From Taklimakanibacter sp049323275 (GTDB lineage Bacteria > Pseudomonadota > Alphaproteobacteria > Rhizobiales > Aestuariivirgaceae): DNA of 64,000 bases. The stretch covers positions 62,001 to 126,000 of the forward strand of contig JBMOOM010000127.1 in assembly GCA_049323275.1 (NCBI GenBank), given 5' to 3'. Numbering within the stretch: position 1 is the first letter of the stretch; the number at the start of each line of letters is the position of its first letter. Position numbers and translations under genes: made by a program. Of the stretch, positions 7,975 to 15,745 are shown piece by piece. Below the pieces are notes generated by a model, which was given only the letters and a program-made list of their open reading frames with translations, did not search any database and was not told the DNA's origin.

Positions 7975-8790
7975 CTATGAAGTACCTCTGCCGTTGTAAA
8001 TGTGAATCGATCCGGAAACGCCCAGTATCCAGCCCTCCAGCTGCGCCCGCAGGCGCTCGGCCGGCGAAAGATCGGGTCTGAGAAACGCTGCGAGCTGGCC
8101 GTCATCGTCGGCGCGCGCCAGCCATGCGGCGATGCTGAAGGCATTATGCTGATCGCGGCTGCGACCGTCGCTGGCAAAGCAGCGCGACCACATGGCCGGG
8201 CGCACTTCGGCGATGGCCGACGAGCCAGCCGGTATATCCCATCCGTCGAACGGCCAGAAATGCGCGCCGGAGCCCAATCGCCGGCGGATGAAGCGCAGCC
8301 AGGGAAGGCCGGCATGAGTGGATTTCGCCATTGAGCCCGGCGCGCTGAACTGAAATACCGATTTCGCTCCTCGCGCGCTGTCTTCGGTCAGGCGCAGCCA
8401 TCGGACATTGCCGGTGCGGGCGGCGCCATCGCCAAGAACGCCATCCCGGATGAAGTCGACATAGACGTCATCCTCGTCCGTGGGCCAGTGGCGTTGAAAG
8501 TCGTCGAGAAAGCCTGGCCAGTCGAGTGGAAGTCCATGCGTTTCGAAATAGCGCAGCGGGAAGGAAAAGCCATGGGCGATGCCGACCAGGGCGGGCGCTC
8601 CCCCGCCGAGCTGCTCAACCAGCCATTCGGCGATGCTCCGGCGGGTCCAGTATTTGCGGGCGGGCGGCGAAATCTCGATGGGCGCCGCGTCTTTGTCAGC
8701 GCGATAGATGCGCAAGCCCGGCAAGCCGGATGTCGCCGTCTCCGCGCCGGAATAGTCGATGCCGATATAGCGACCGAAGAGAGGGCTCAT
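7975..8790 (-). CDS. Hypothetical protein with RNase H-like N-terminus
   Basis: A 271-residue soluble protein. Its opening FGRYIGIDYSGAETATSG resembles the first strand and loop of RNase H/actin-like folds (as in DUF429 proteins), with an Asp in GIDYSG as a candidate metal ligand. Later conserved-looking patches are GIAHGFSFPLRYFE, YVDFIRDG and a central WLRLTED. No function can be assigned. It is transcribed in the same direction as the RAYT gene, about 100 bases upstream of it, and together they lie inside the repeat island, so it could be cargo or simply a bystander. Confidence 0.5.
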   Translation of the reverse strand: MSPLFGRYIGIDYSGAETATSGLPGLRIYRADKDAAPIEISPPARKYWTRRSIAEWLVEQLGGGAPALVGIAHGFSFPLRYFETHGLPLDWPGFLDDFQRHWPTDEDDVYVDFIRDGVLGDGAARTGNVRWLRLTEDSARGAKSVFQFSAPGSMAKSTHAGLPWLRFIRRRLGSGAHFWPFDGWDIPAGSSAIAEVRPAMWSRCFASDGRSRDQHNAFSIAAWLARADDDGQLAAFLRPDLSPAERLRAQLEGWILGVSGSIHIYNGRGTS

Positions 8791-8910
8791 CCGTGTTCAA
8801 CGCCGAGAATAGGGATCTGGAGGCGCGTCCTGCAATTGAAATCAGGTTTCGTTCCAATCGCCACGCCCGGCTCGGCAATTGAAGTCAATTGCGGAGCCAG
8901 AACTTTGGCG

Positions 8911-9101
8911 ACCAAATTTCGGTGACAGTGCATTTAATTGCAATTTCGGTGACAGTGCATTTAATCGCTATGCTCTTGGAACTTGGTAAATTTTGGTGCC
9001 AAAATTTTGGTGACAGTGCGTTTAATCGCTTTCAAATTAAGTGCACTGTCACCGAAATAGGAAATAGGATTTCAAATTAAGTGCACTGTCACCGAAATAG
9101 G
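8911..9101. repeat. GGTGACAGTGCA repeats, right group with 40-bp tandem
   Basis: Five copies: three in direct orientation (8914-8940, 8942-8968, 9003-9029) ending in TTTAATTG or TTTAATCGC, then two inverted copies (about 9030-9060 and 9070-9100). The two inverted copies are exact 31-base duplicates with a 40-base period, so one arose from the other by recent tandem duplication. With the groups at 6399 and 7042 this makes eleven copies in 2.7 kb. Confidence 0.85.
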
Positions 9102-9154
9102 CGGGATGGGAGAGCGTACCCGATAAGGTGTGGGTGCGCTCTTCCGATCGCCTA

Positions 9155-9212
9155 GAGCCCTTCCCGTTTTGATCGAATCGTTCCGATTCGATCAAAACGG
9201 GAAAAAGGGCTC
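9155..9212. repeat. Long near-perfect hairpin
   Basis: An 18-base perfect stem (9163-9180 with 9184-9201, loop TTC) is extended by GAGCCCTT/AAAAAGGGCTC with a three-base bulge, about 26 pairs in all. The stem contains two GANTC sites. It lies in the gap between the repeat island and pepN. It lacks a following T-run on the plus strand, so I read it as a repeat element rather than a simple terminator. Confidence 0.7.
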
Positions 9213-9228
9213 GTAAACATATAATCTG

Positions 9229-9276
9229 GAGCGCTTCCTTATCGCCAAAGTCGAGCAACTTTGGCGGGAAGCGCTC
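9229..9276. repeat. Palindromic element with CCAAAGT/ACTTTGG core
   Basis: Outer stem GAGCGCTTCC/GGGAAGCGCTC and inner stem GCCAAAGT/ACTTTGGC. The same architecture with a different outer stem occurs at 14624-14672, so these are two members of one palindrome family. Confidence 0.65.
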
Positions 9277-9297
9277 TAGATATCTCTGGAAAAGAGC

Positions 9298-9350
9298 CCT
9301 CATCCGGCCTTCGGCCACCTTCTCCCATTGCTTCGCAACGGGAGAAGGGG
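9298..9350 (+). repeat. RIME-like palindromic element
   Basis: CCCTCATCCGGCCTTCGGCC followed by ACCTTCTCCC...GGGAGAAGGGG: two adjacent hairpins. This is the intergenic mosaic element type known from rhizobia. It precedes the 3' end of pepN. Other copies are at 12648, 14064-14250 (pair), 19945-20133 (pair) and 25361. Confidence 0.8.
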
Positions 9351-9425
9351 AAACGTGGCGGAGTTCTGCGGCTTTCACGAAATCCGATATGCGACAGTCT
9401 TGCTGCAAGGCGTGTCGCGCGTGCC

Positions 9426-12068
9426 TCACCGCCCGAGCGACTTCGACACGATCTCGAAGAGATCACGCGATATTCCTGTTGTCCCAAGTATCCGTTCGAG
9501 CTGCGCCTTGACCAGCGCCCGGCGGTTTTCCTCGAGCATGCCCCAGCTGCGGAAGGCGGTGGCCATGCGCGCCGAGACTTGCGGGTTCTTCGGATCGAGC
9601 GCCAGGATCGTGTCGGCGAGGATGGCGTAGCCTTCGCCGTCTTCGGCATGGAAGGCGAAGGGATTGGCCATCGACAGGACGCCGACCAGGCTTCTGACCC
9701 GGTTAGGATTGGCGAGTGTGAAATCGGGATGCCGCATCAGCTCGCGCACCTTTGCGGGCGTGCTGGCGAGCGGCGCGGAGGCTTGCAGCGCGAACCATTT
9801 GTCGACCAGCAGATGATCGCCCTTGTGGCGGTCATGGAAGGCGGCGATGGCCTGATCGCGCTCCGGTCCTTCGAGCATGACCAGCGTGGAGAGGGCGCCG
9901 ATCTCATCCGTCATGTTGGCGGCCTGCGCCAGTTGTTCGGTCGCGCGCTTGATGCCGAGCGCGGCATTGCCGCCGGCCAGCGCCTGCAGCACCGCATAAC
10001 GCAGAGCGCGCCGGCCGGTCTCGTCCGGGTCGGGCCGGTAGGGCCCGAGGCTTTCGGTCTTGCGCCACAGATCGAGCAACACATCCTTGAGCCCTTGGCC
10101 GATCGCGGCGCGCAGGGCGTCGCGCGCTTCATGGATCGCGCCCGGATCGACATCGCGGCCGATCAACGTGGCGATCTCCTGCTCGCCCGGAAGCCCCAGC
10201 ATCAGGGCCTTGAAGGCGTCATCGAGCCGGCTGTCGGTGAGGACGGTACGCAGCGCCTCGATGAAAGACGTCGTGTCGGCCGACGCCGTCCCGCCGGCCA
10301 GGCGGGCGCGGATCACCGCATGGGCCGCGCGCTGCGAAGCTTCCCAGCGGTTGAAGGTGTCGCCGTCATTCTTCATCAGGAACAGCTGCTCGGGAATCCG
10401 GGCGGCGCTGTCGAGGCGGACCGGCGCCGAGAAGCCGCGATTGAGCGACAGCACCGGCTTCTTCGCCACATTGCGGAAGCGGAAGGTCTTTTTCGCCTCG
10501 TTGAGCTCGATCAGTGGTTCGTTGAGCACGCCGACGCCGTCGAGATCGAGCGGCATGTCGCGGCCGTCGGGCCCGACGAGCCCGATGCCGAGCGGGATCG
10601 GCACCGGCTTCTTGTCGGCCTGGCCGGGCGTGGCGGGCGTTTTCTGCTCGAGGGTCAGCTCATAGGTCTTGGCCGCCGCATCATAGGTCTCGGCGACGCT
10701 GACCTCCGGCGTGCCGGCCTGCTCGTACCAGGTGAAGAACTGATCGAAATTCCGTCCCGACGCGTCCGCCATGCAGCGCACGAAATCCTCGACGGTCGCC
10801 GCCTCGCCGTCATGGCGCTCGAAATAGAGATCCATCGCCTTGCGGAAGGCGTCACGGCCGATCAGCGTCTGCATCATGCGGCAGAGCTCGGCGCCTTTTT
10901 CATAGACGGTCGCGGTGTAGAAGTTGTTGATCTCGATATAGGCGGCAGGCCTGACCGGATGGGCGAGCGGGCCGCCATCCTCGGGAAACTGGTCGGCGCG
11001 CAGCCGCTTCACATCGGCGATGCGCTTCACCGCGCGCGAGCGGATGTCGGCGGTGAATTCCTGGTCGCGGAAGACGGTGAGGCCTTCCTTCAGGCAGAGC
11101 TGGAACCAGTCGCGGCAGGTGATGCGGTTACCGGTCCAGTTGTGGAAATATTCATGCGCGATGATGCTCTCGATGTTGATGTAGTCGACATCGGTCGCGG
11201 TCTCGGGCAGCGCCAATATGTATTTGTCGTTGAAGATGTTGAGGCCCTTGTTCTCCATGGCGCCCATATTGAAGTCGGAGACGGCGACGATCATGAAGAT
11301 GTCGAGGTCATATTCGAGGCCGAAGCGCTCCTCGTCCCAGCGCATCGAGGTCTTGAGCGCCTCCATGGCGAAGCCGCAGCGGTCCTCCTTGCCCTTCTCG
11401 ACATAGATGCGGAGTTCCACCTTGCGGCCGGAGCGGGTGACATAGACGTCGCGCGCCAGAGCGAGGTCGCCGGCGACCAGCGCGAAGAGGTATGCCGGCT
11501 TGGGATGGGGATCGTCCCATTCGGCGAAATGCAGGTCGCTGCCGGCGATCCGGCCGCTGGCCGCCGGATTGCCGTTGGAGAGCAGCACCGGGCAGGCGGC
11601 CAAGGGCGCCTCGATGCGCACTCTGTAGCGCGTCATCACATCGGGACGATCGTAGAAATAGGTGATGCGCCGGAAGCCTTCCGCCTCGCACTGGGTGCAG
11701 AAGACGTTGCTGGAAACGTAAAGCCCGGAAAGCTCGCTATTGGCCTTCGGGTTGCAGAGCGTGACGATCTCCAGCGTGAAGGGCCGTTGCGGCACCTGCG
11801 CGATGATGAGCTGCGTCGCGGTCACCTCGTAGCGCGACGGGTCGAGCAGCTCGCCGTCGAGGCGCACGGATCTGAGCTCCAGCTTTTCGCCGTCGAGAAC
11901 CAGCGGCGCCCCCTTCTGCTGCACTGCCGCATTGGGCCGGAAGTCGATCCGCGACGTGACCTCGGTCGCCTCCGGTTCCAGGAGAAAATGCAGGAAAATC
12001 CCGTCCGCCAGATAGGGAACCGGCTGGTAGTCCTTCAAATAAACGGTCTGCGGGCTTACATTATTCAT
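9426..12068 (-). CDS. pepN: Aminopeptidase N (M1 family)
   Basis: An 880-residue cytosolic zinc aminopeptidase that removes N-terminal residues from peptides. The exopeptidase motif GAMEN is at residues 269-273. The zinc site HEYFHNWTGNR starts at 305, with the third ligand Glu328 in LCLKEGL. The downstream DQEF and the C-terminal all-helical domain fit the gammaproteobacterial PepN type, and the length matches the family (about 870-890). There is no signal peptide. The ATG at 12068 lies only 40 bases from the divergently transcribed Gre-factor gene, so the two share a very short promoter region. RIME-like and palindromic elements follow its 3' end. Confidence 0.95.
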   Translation of the reverse strand: MNNVSPQTVYLKDYQPVPYLADGIFLHFLLEPEATEVTSRIDFRPNAAVQQKGAPLVLDGEKLELRSVRLDGELLDPSRYEVTATQLIIAQVPQRPFTLEIVTLCNPKANSELSGLYVSSNVFCTQCEAEGFRRITYFYDRPDVMTRYRVRIEAPLAACPVLLSNGNPAASGRIAGSDLHFAEWDDPHPKPAYLFALVAGDLALARDVYVTRSGRKVELRIYVEKGKEDRCGFAMEALKTSMRWDEERFGLEYDLDIFMIVAVSDFNMGAMENKGLNIFNDKYILALPETATDVDYINIESIIAHEYFHNWTGNRITCRDWFQLCLKEGLTVFRDQEFTADIRSRAVKRIADVKRLRADQFPEDGGPLAHPVRPAAYIEINNFYTATVYEKGAELCRMMQTLIGRDAFRKAMDLYFERHDGEAATVEDFVRCMADASGRNFDQFFTWYEQAGTPEVSVAETYDAAAKTYELTLEQKTPATPGQADKKPVPIPLGIGLVGPDGRDMPLDLDGVGVLNEPLIELNEAKKTFRFRNVAKKPVLSLNRGFSAPVRLDSAARIPEQLFLMKNDGDTFNRWEASQRAAHAVIRARLAGGTASADTTSFIEALRTVLTDSRLDDAFKALMLGLPGEQEIATLIGRDVDPGAIHEARDALRAAIGQGLKDVLLDLWRKTESLGPYRPDPDETGRRALRYAVLQALAGGNAALGIKRATEQLAQAANMTDEIGALSTLVMLEGPERDQAIAAFHDRHKGDHLLVDKWFALQASAPLASTPAKVRELMRHPDFTLANPNRVRSLVGVLSMANPFAFHAEDGEGYAILADTILALDPKNPQVSARMATAFRSWGMLEENRRALVKAQLERILGTTGISRDLFEIVSKSLGR

Positions 12069-12108
12069 GTGTTATAGTGATCCGGGGGAGTGGAGAAGAG
12101 ATACCCAT

Positions 12109-12585
12109 ATGAGCCGGGCTTTCGTCAAAGAGCAAGACGGACAGGATACCCCTGAGGAACTGCCGGAACACCCGGTCAGTCCCAATCCCAATTTCGTCAC
12201 CCCGCGCGGCTTGAGCCTGATCGATGAGGAGATCGAGACGGCGCGCAAGCTGCTCGCCCACGCCCAGCATGAGACCGACCGCGCCGCCATCGCCCGCGCC
12301 TCGCGCGATCTGCGCTACTGGACGCAGCGCCGCTCCACCGCGCAGCTGGTCGAGCCGCCCAAGGCGCCGGTGAAGGTCGCCTTCGGAACCAAGGTCACGG
12401 TGAAGCGCGATGACGGACGCCGGCAGGTCTTCTCGATCGTCGGCGAGGACGAAGCCGATCTCGAAAAGGGACTCATCGCCTATACCGTGCCGATCGCCCG
12501 CGCGCTGCTCGGGCTCGAGGTCGGCGAGGAGGCCGAGCTGCCCGGCGGTCACGGTGAAGTGATCGGGCTGGAGGCGCTGTCGTAG
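12109..12585 (+). CDS. GreA/GreB-family transcription elongation factor
   Basis: 158 residues from the ATG at 12109, which has GGAGAAGAG upstream; an in-frame start at 12067 would overlap the pepN start. An N-terminal region of about 45 residues is followed by a predicted helical hairpin (LIDEEIETARKLLAHAQHE...), shorter than in classical GreA. The C-terminal FKBP-like Gre domain has VAFGTKVTVKRDDGRRQVF, IVGEDEAD, SPIARALLGL-like (VPIARALLGLEVGEEAEL) and PGGHGEV. Such proteins bind the RNA polymerase secondary channel and stimulate transcript cleavage or modulate it. The acidic tip (DEE) is present. The relation to Rnk-type regulators cannot be excluded. Confidence 0.8.
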   Translation: MSRAFVKEQDGQDTPEELPEHPVSPNPNFVTPRGLSLIDEEIETARKLLAHAQHETDRAAIARASRDLRYWTQRRSTAQLVEPPKAPVKVAFGTKVTVKRDDGRRQVFSIVGEDEADLEKGLIAYTVPIARALLGLEVGEEAELPGGHGEVIGLEALS

Positions 12586-12647
12586 ACGGGTGATTATTCG
12601 AAGCGACGCGTCTCTCTTCCGATCACGTTGATAGCTTGAGAAAAGAG

Positions 12648-12701
12648 CCCTCATCCGGCCTTCGGCCACCTTCTCCCAATGCTTCGCAACGGGAGAAGGG
12701 G
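12648..12701 (+). repeat. RIME-like palindromic element
   Basis: Same two-hairpin arrangement as at 9298-9350, including the uncommon TTGCTTCGCAA-type loop in the second stem. The two copies are nearly identical over about 50 bases. It lies between two converging genes and could help terminate both. Confidence 0.8.
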
Positions 12702-12724
12702 AGGTTTTTCGGCGAGATGTGAGC

Positions 12725-13975
12725 TCAAAACCGGTCGACGCGGAAGGCCGACAGGTCGGTATTGCCGGGCGTGCCGCTCAGCATCTCGCTCAGCAGGCGG
12801 CCGGTGGTCGGGCCCCAGGTGAGGCCCATATGGCTGTGGCCGAAGCCGTACCAGACATTGGCGAGCTTCTTCGACGGGCCGATCACCGGCAGGCCGTCGG
12901 GCGTGCCCGGCCGGCGGCCCATCCAGCGCGACACGCTTTCGTCGATCGGCCGGAGTTTCGGCAGGCAGCGCTTGGCGGGATGCCACAGAATATCGGCGCG
13001 CTTCCAGTTGGGCGGGGCGTCGAGGCCGGCGAATTCGTCGGTGCCGGCGAGCCGGAGGCCGACATCCATCGGCGTGAACGCCCCGGCGACCGCCGCATAG
13101 GTGAAGGAGCGCCCGAGCGTGACGCCGGGATCGGGCATCACCAGGTGATAGCCGCGCTCGGCCTCGAGCAGCACCTTGTCGCCGAACTGCGTGGCGAAAC
13201 TCTTCGAATAGGCGCCGGCGCAGATCACCAGCCGGTCGAGCGCCCGCTCGCCGGCCGCCTTGAGCTTGATCCTGGCGGCGCGTCCGGATGCCTGCGTCAC
13301 CTCGATCACCTCGTCGAGCAGGATCTCGCCGCCATTGCGGGCGAATTCCTCGGCGATGGCGGTGACCACGGACTTCGGGTTGCGCACATAATACCAGCCG
13401 CCATGAAAGGCGCCGCAGGCGAAGTCGCCCGCCAGATCGGGCTCGATCTCGGTGATTTCGCCGGCGGTGAGCCGCTTCATGTCGTAGCCATGGTCGCGCT
13501 TGACGCGCCGCTCTTCCTCTTCCGCCTGATATTGCGCCTCGGTGTCGTAGAGGCGCAGCGAATCCTTCTTGACCAGGAGATCGCCCGCCTTCGCCGCCTT
13601 GAGCAGCGTCTCCAGATCGCTGACGACGCGCAGGCCGAGCGCGGCGCGCGCCGCGGTGATCTTCTTCACCCGGTCTGGCAGCGCGTTGCGCCCAGCCGCC
13701 AGGAACCAGGGCAGCGCCCGGGGCAGGTACGACCAGCGGATGGTGAGGGGGCCGAGAGGATCGAGCAGCCAGCCCGGGATCTTGAGCAGGATGCGCGGAT
13801 GGATGGTGGGCGTGACTTCGCAGAAGGCGATGCCGCCGGCATTGCCGAAGGAACAGCCGTCGCCCGGTCCGACGCGGTCGATCACGGTCACCTTGTGGCC
13901 GGCGCGCTGCAGGAAGGCGGCGGTGGACATGCCGATGATGCCGGCGCCGATGATGGTGACGTGGGAAGAGGTCAT
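12725..13975 (-). CDS. DadA-like FAD-dependent D-amino-acid dehydrogenase/oxidoreductase
   Basis: 416 residues from the ATG at 13975 (MTSSHVTIIGAGIIGMSTA). The Rossmann FAD motif GAGIIG sits at the very N-terminus, and GDGCSFGNAGGIAF is the typical second FAD-contact loop of the DadA group. A conserved C-terminal DAO motif (GMRPGTPDGLPVIG-like, GRRPGTPDGLPVIG, then GFGHSHMGLTWGPTTGRL) closes the FAD site. Such enzymes oxidise D-amino acids or related secondary amines to keto acids and pass electrons to the respiratory chain. The substrate is not determined. The open frame continues upstream through the RIME-like repeat region, but those codons do not resemble the family, so I exclude them. 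Confidence 0.8.
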   Translation of the reverse strand: MTSSHVTIIGAGIIGMSTAAFLQRAGHKVTVIDRVGPGDGCSFGNAGGIAFCEVTPTIHPRILLKIPGWLLDPLGPLTIRWSYLPRALPWFLAAGRNALPDRVKKITAARAALGLRVVSDLETLLKAAKAGDLLVKKDSLRLYDTEAQYQAEEEERRVKRDHGYDMKRLTAGEITEIEPDLAGDFACGAFHGGWYYVRNPKSVVTAIAEEFARNGGEILLDEVIEVTQASGRAARIKLKAAGERALDRLVICAGAYSKSFATQFGDKVLLEAERGYHLVMPDPGVTLGRSFTYAAVAGAFTPMDVGLRLAGTDEFAGLDAPPNWKRADILWHPAKRCLPKLRPIDESVSRWMGRRPGTPDGLPVIGPSKKLANVWYGFGHSHMGLTWGPTTGRLLSEMLSGTPGNTDLSAFRVDRF

Positions 13976-14063
13976 GAGATGGATCACTCGCGGGGCGGGG
14001 GTTTGTACTTCAAGCCATTTGCCGGCCGCGTCAAGGCCGATGGAGGTCGCAAGGCGAAAGGTT

Positions 14064-14250
14064 TTCCCTTCTCCCGCTTGCGCGCGGGAGAAGGTGGCCA
14101 AAGCCGGATGAGGGGGCGCCGCTCGCGAGGATGTTGCCGGCAGTGCGACGCTCTGGTTCTTCTGGCGCTTTCGGATAAGCTGCCGCAAGATTGACCGACA
14201 CCCTCATCCGCCCTTCGGGCACCTCGTCCCGCGCGCGGGAGAAGGGAGGG
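14064..14250. repeat. Inverted pair of RIME-like elements (composite element)
   Basis: The left arm (14064-14114, TTCCCTTCTCCCGC...GGATGAGGG) and right arm (14201-14250, CCCTCATCCGCCC...GGGAGAAGGGA) are inverted copies separated by an 86-base spacer. The spacer, read on the minus strand (beginning TGTCGGTCAA, then GCGGCAG and GCGTCGCACTGCC), resembles the spacer of the element inside xdhC. The right end supplies the GGGAGGGG run that serves as ribosome site for uraH. Confidence 0.75.
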
Positions 14251-14268
14251 GCTAATGTGGAGACACGC

Positions 14269-14619
14269 ATGGGGCGTTTGACGACGCATATTTTGGATAC
14301 GGCGCTCGGCCGGCCGGCCAGGGGCATGAAGATCGAATTGTGGTCGCTAAGCGAGGGGCCGTCCCTGCTCAAGACCGTAGTGACCAACCAGGACGGCCGG
14401 GTCGATGCGCCGCTGCTCGACGGCGAGGAGCTGAAGGTCGGCCAGTATGAGCTGCGCTTCCATGCCGGCGCCTATCTGAGGGAGACCGGCGCGCCGCTGA
14501 GCGAGCCGCCTTTCCTCGACGTGATTCCCTTGCGCTTCGGCATCGCCAGCAAGGCCGAGCATTATCACGTGCCCCTGCTGCTCTCGCCCTATGGCTATTC
14601 GACCTATCGCGGCAGTTGA
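14269..14619 (+). CDS. uraH: 5-hydroxyisourate hydrolase (transthyretin-like)
   Basis: A 116-residue enzyme that hydrolyses 5-hydroxyisourate to OHCU in the urate pathway. The N-terminal signature LTTHILDTALGRPA holds the catalytic His, a central Arg is in YELRFHAG, and the C-terminal signature YHVPLLLSPYGYSTYRGS ends in the diagnostic Tyr-Arg-Gly-Ser. Length matches the cytosolic family. The ATG at 14269 starts the canonical N-terminus. A GTG at 14257 is five bases after GGAGGGG and may be the true start, adding four residues. It is the first gene of the purine cluster, upstream of a LysR regulator and xdhABC. Confidence 0.92.
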   Translation: MGRLTTHILDTALGRPARGMKIELWSLSEGPSLLKTVVTNQDGRVDAPLLDGEELKVGQYELRFHAGAYLRETGAPLSEPPFLDVIPLRFGIASKAEHYHVPLLLSPYGYSTYRGS

Positions 14620-14623
14620 GGCA

Positions 14624-14672
14624 GGAGCAAATCCCGCCAAAGTTGAAGACTTTGGTGATGAGGATTTGCTCC
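14624..14672. repeat. Palindromic element with CCAAAGT/ACTTTGG core
   Basis: Outer stem GGAGCAAATCC/GGATTTGCTCC and inner stem CCAAAGT/ACTTTGG. It is a relative of 9229-9276. It starts five bases after the uraH stop codon and separates uraH from the LysR gene, so it may reduce read-through. Confidence 0.65.
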
Positions 14673-14736
14673 CGCTCATTCATTTGGCGCGAATCCTTTT
14701 CGGCGAAGCGATGCCGCTTCGCCGGGACGCGCGCTG

Positions 14737-15660
14737 ATGCGCCCCGATTCGCTCCTCACCACCGGCTACCGCTATTTCGTCGCGGTGGCGGAGGCCGGAT
14801 CGGTGCGCGGCGCGTCGCTGGCGCTGAATGTCGCGGCCTCGGCGGTAAGCCGGCAGATCATCCTCCTTGAGCGGCAGTTCAATTTTGCCTTGTTCGAACG
14901 GCGCGGCCGCAGCCTGAAGCTGTCGGCGGCGGGCGAGATCCTGCTCGCCGGCCTCAAGGCGGCCATGCAGGGCCATGAGACGACGCTCGACCATCTCGAT
15001 GCGTTGCGCGGCTTGAAGCGCGGCCGCATCCGCATCGCCACCGTCGAGAGCATCTCGGTCTCGGCCTTGCCCGATCTCCTGGCGCGCTTCTCGGCCGACC
15101 ATCCGGGCATCGAGATCGCCGTGACGGTGGCGGGCTCGGACGCGGTGACCGACCTGGTGCGCGGCCATGACGCCGATATCGGCTTCACCTTCAACCCGGC
15201 GACGCTCGAGGGGCTGGAGGTGCGGCTCACCCGCGACATGCCGCTCGGCGCAGTGATGCGGCGCGACCATCCGCTGGCGCGCGAGCGCAAGCTGCTCTTC
15301 GCCCAATGCCTCGATTATCCGGTGGCGTGGCCCGCCAAGGGCCTGAGCCTCAGGGCCATTCTCGACAAGCTGCTGGGCGCGGCGAAGAAGCCGCCACCCA
15401 ATGCCATCGAATGCAACTCACTGCGGCTGATGGCGGAACTGGCCAGGCGCGGCCGCTGCATCGCCTTCCAGACGCCGATCGGCATCGAGCCGGAGATCGC
15501 CGACGGCACGCTCATTTTCGTGCCCTTGGCCAACCGCCGTATTCCGCCCGACCGGCTGACCATCGTGCACCGGCCGGGAAGCGCCGCCGGGCTCGCGGCC
15601 GGCGCCTTCCTCGATATCGCGGTGCGCCACTTCGCCAGCGGCGGGAAGGTACGAAAATAG
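14737..15660 (+). CDS. LysR-family regulator, probably of purine catabolism
   Basis: 307 residues. The N-terminal winged helix-turn-helix (about residues 9-67) has YFVAVAEAGSVRGASLALNV, then SAVSRQIILLERQF and LFERRGRSLKLSAAGE, followed by a linker helix and a LysR substrate-binding domain from about residue 95 (GRIRIATVESISVSALP). Its position between uraH and xdhABC, all on the same strand, suggests it controls these genes in response to a purine or pathway intermediate; this is inference. The 85-base AT-rich gap after it (15661-15745) is the likely xdhA promoter and operator region. Confidence 0.85.
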   Translation: MRPDSLLTTGYRYFVAVAEAGSVRGASLALNVAASAVSRQIILLERQFNFALFERRGRSLKLSAAGEILLAGLKAAMQGHETTLDHLDALRGLKRGRIRIATVESISVSALPDLLARFSADHPGIEIAVTVAGSDAVTDLVRGHDADIGFTFNPATLEGLEVRLTRDMPLGAVMRRDHPLARERKLLFAQCLDYPVAWPAKGLSLRAILDKLLGAAKKPPPNAIECNSLRLMAELARRGRCIAFQTPIGIEPEIADGTLIFVPLANRRIPPDRLTIVHRPGSAAGLAAGAFLDIAVRHFASGGKVRK

Positions 15661-15745
15661 CGCACAGCCTGTAATGTTTATTATCCTTTTTCGTACACGG
15701 CGCGGGTGCTACTTTATTCGGGGACATAATGGATAAAAGAAAAGC

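Noticed and set aside
8911..9101. Possible CRISPR array because of regularly spaced repeats
   Set aside because: Copies occur in both orientations, spacers are irregular and short, and no cas genes are present; a RAYT gene is.
9261..12077. A 938-codon plus-strand frame opposite pepN
   Set aside because: PepN motifs on the minus strand are complete; the other frame starts inside a RIME-like repeat.
14064..14114. Possible intrinsic terminators at the RIME-like hairpins
   Set aside because: Stems are strong but no T-run follows in either direction, and the same sequence recurs at unrelated places, including inside xdhC.
13976..14188. Longer N-terminus for the DadA-like protein
   Set aside because: The extra 71 codons translate the RIME-like element; the FAD motif expected at the N-terminus follows the ATG at 13975.
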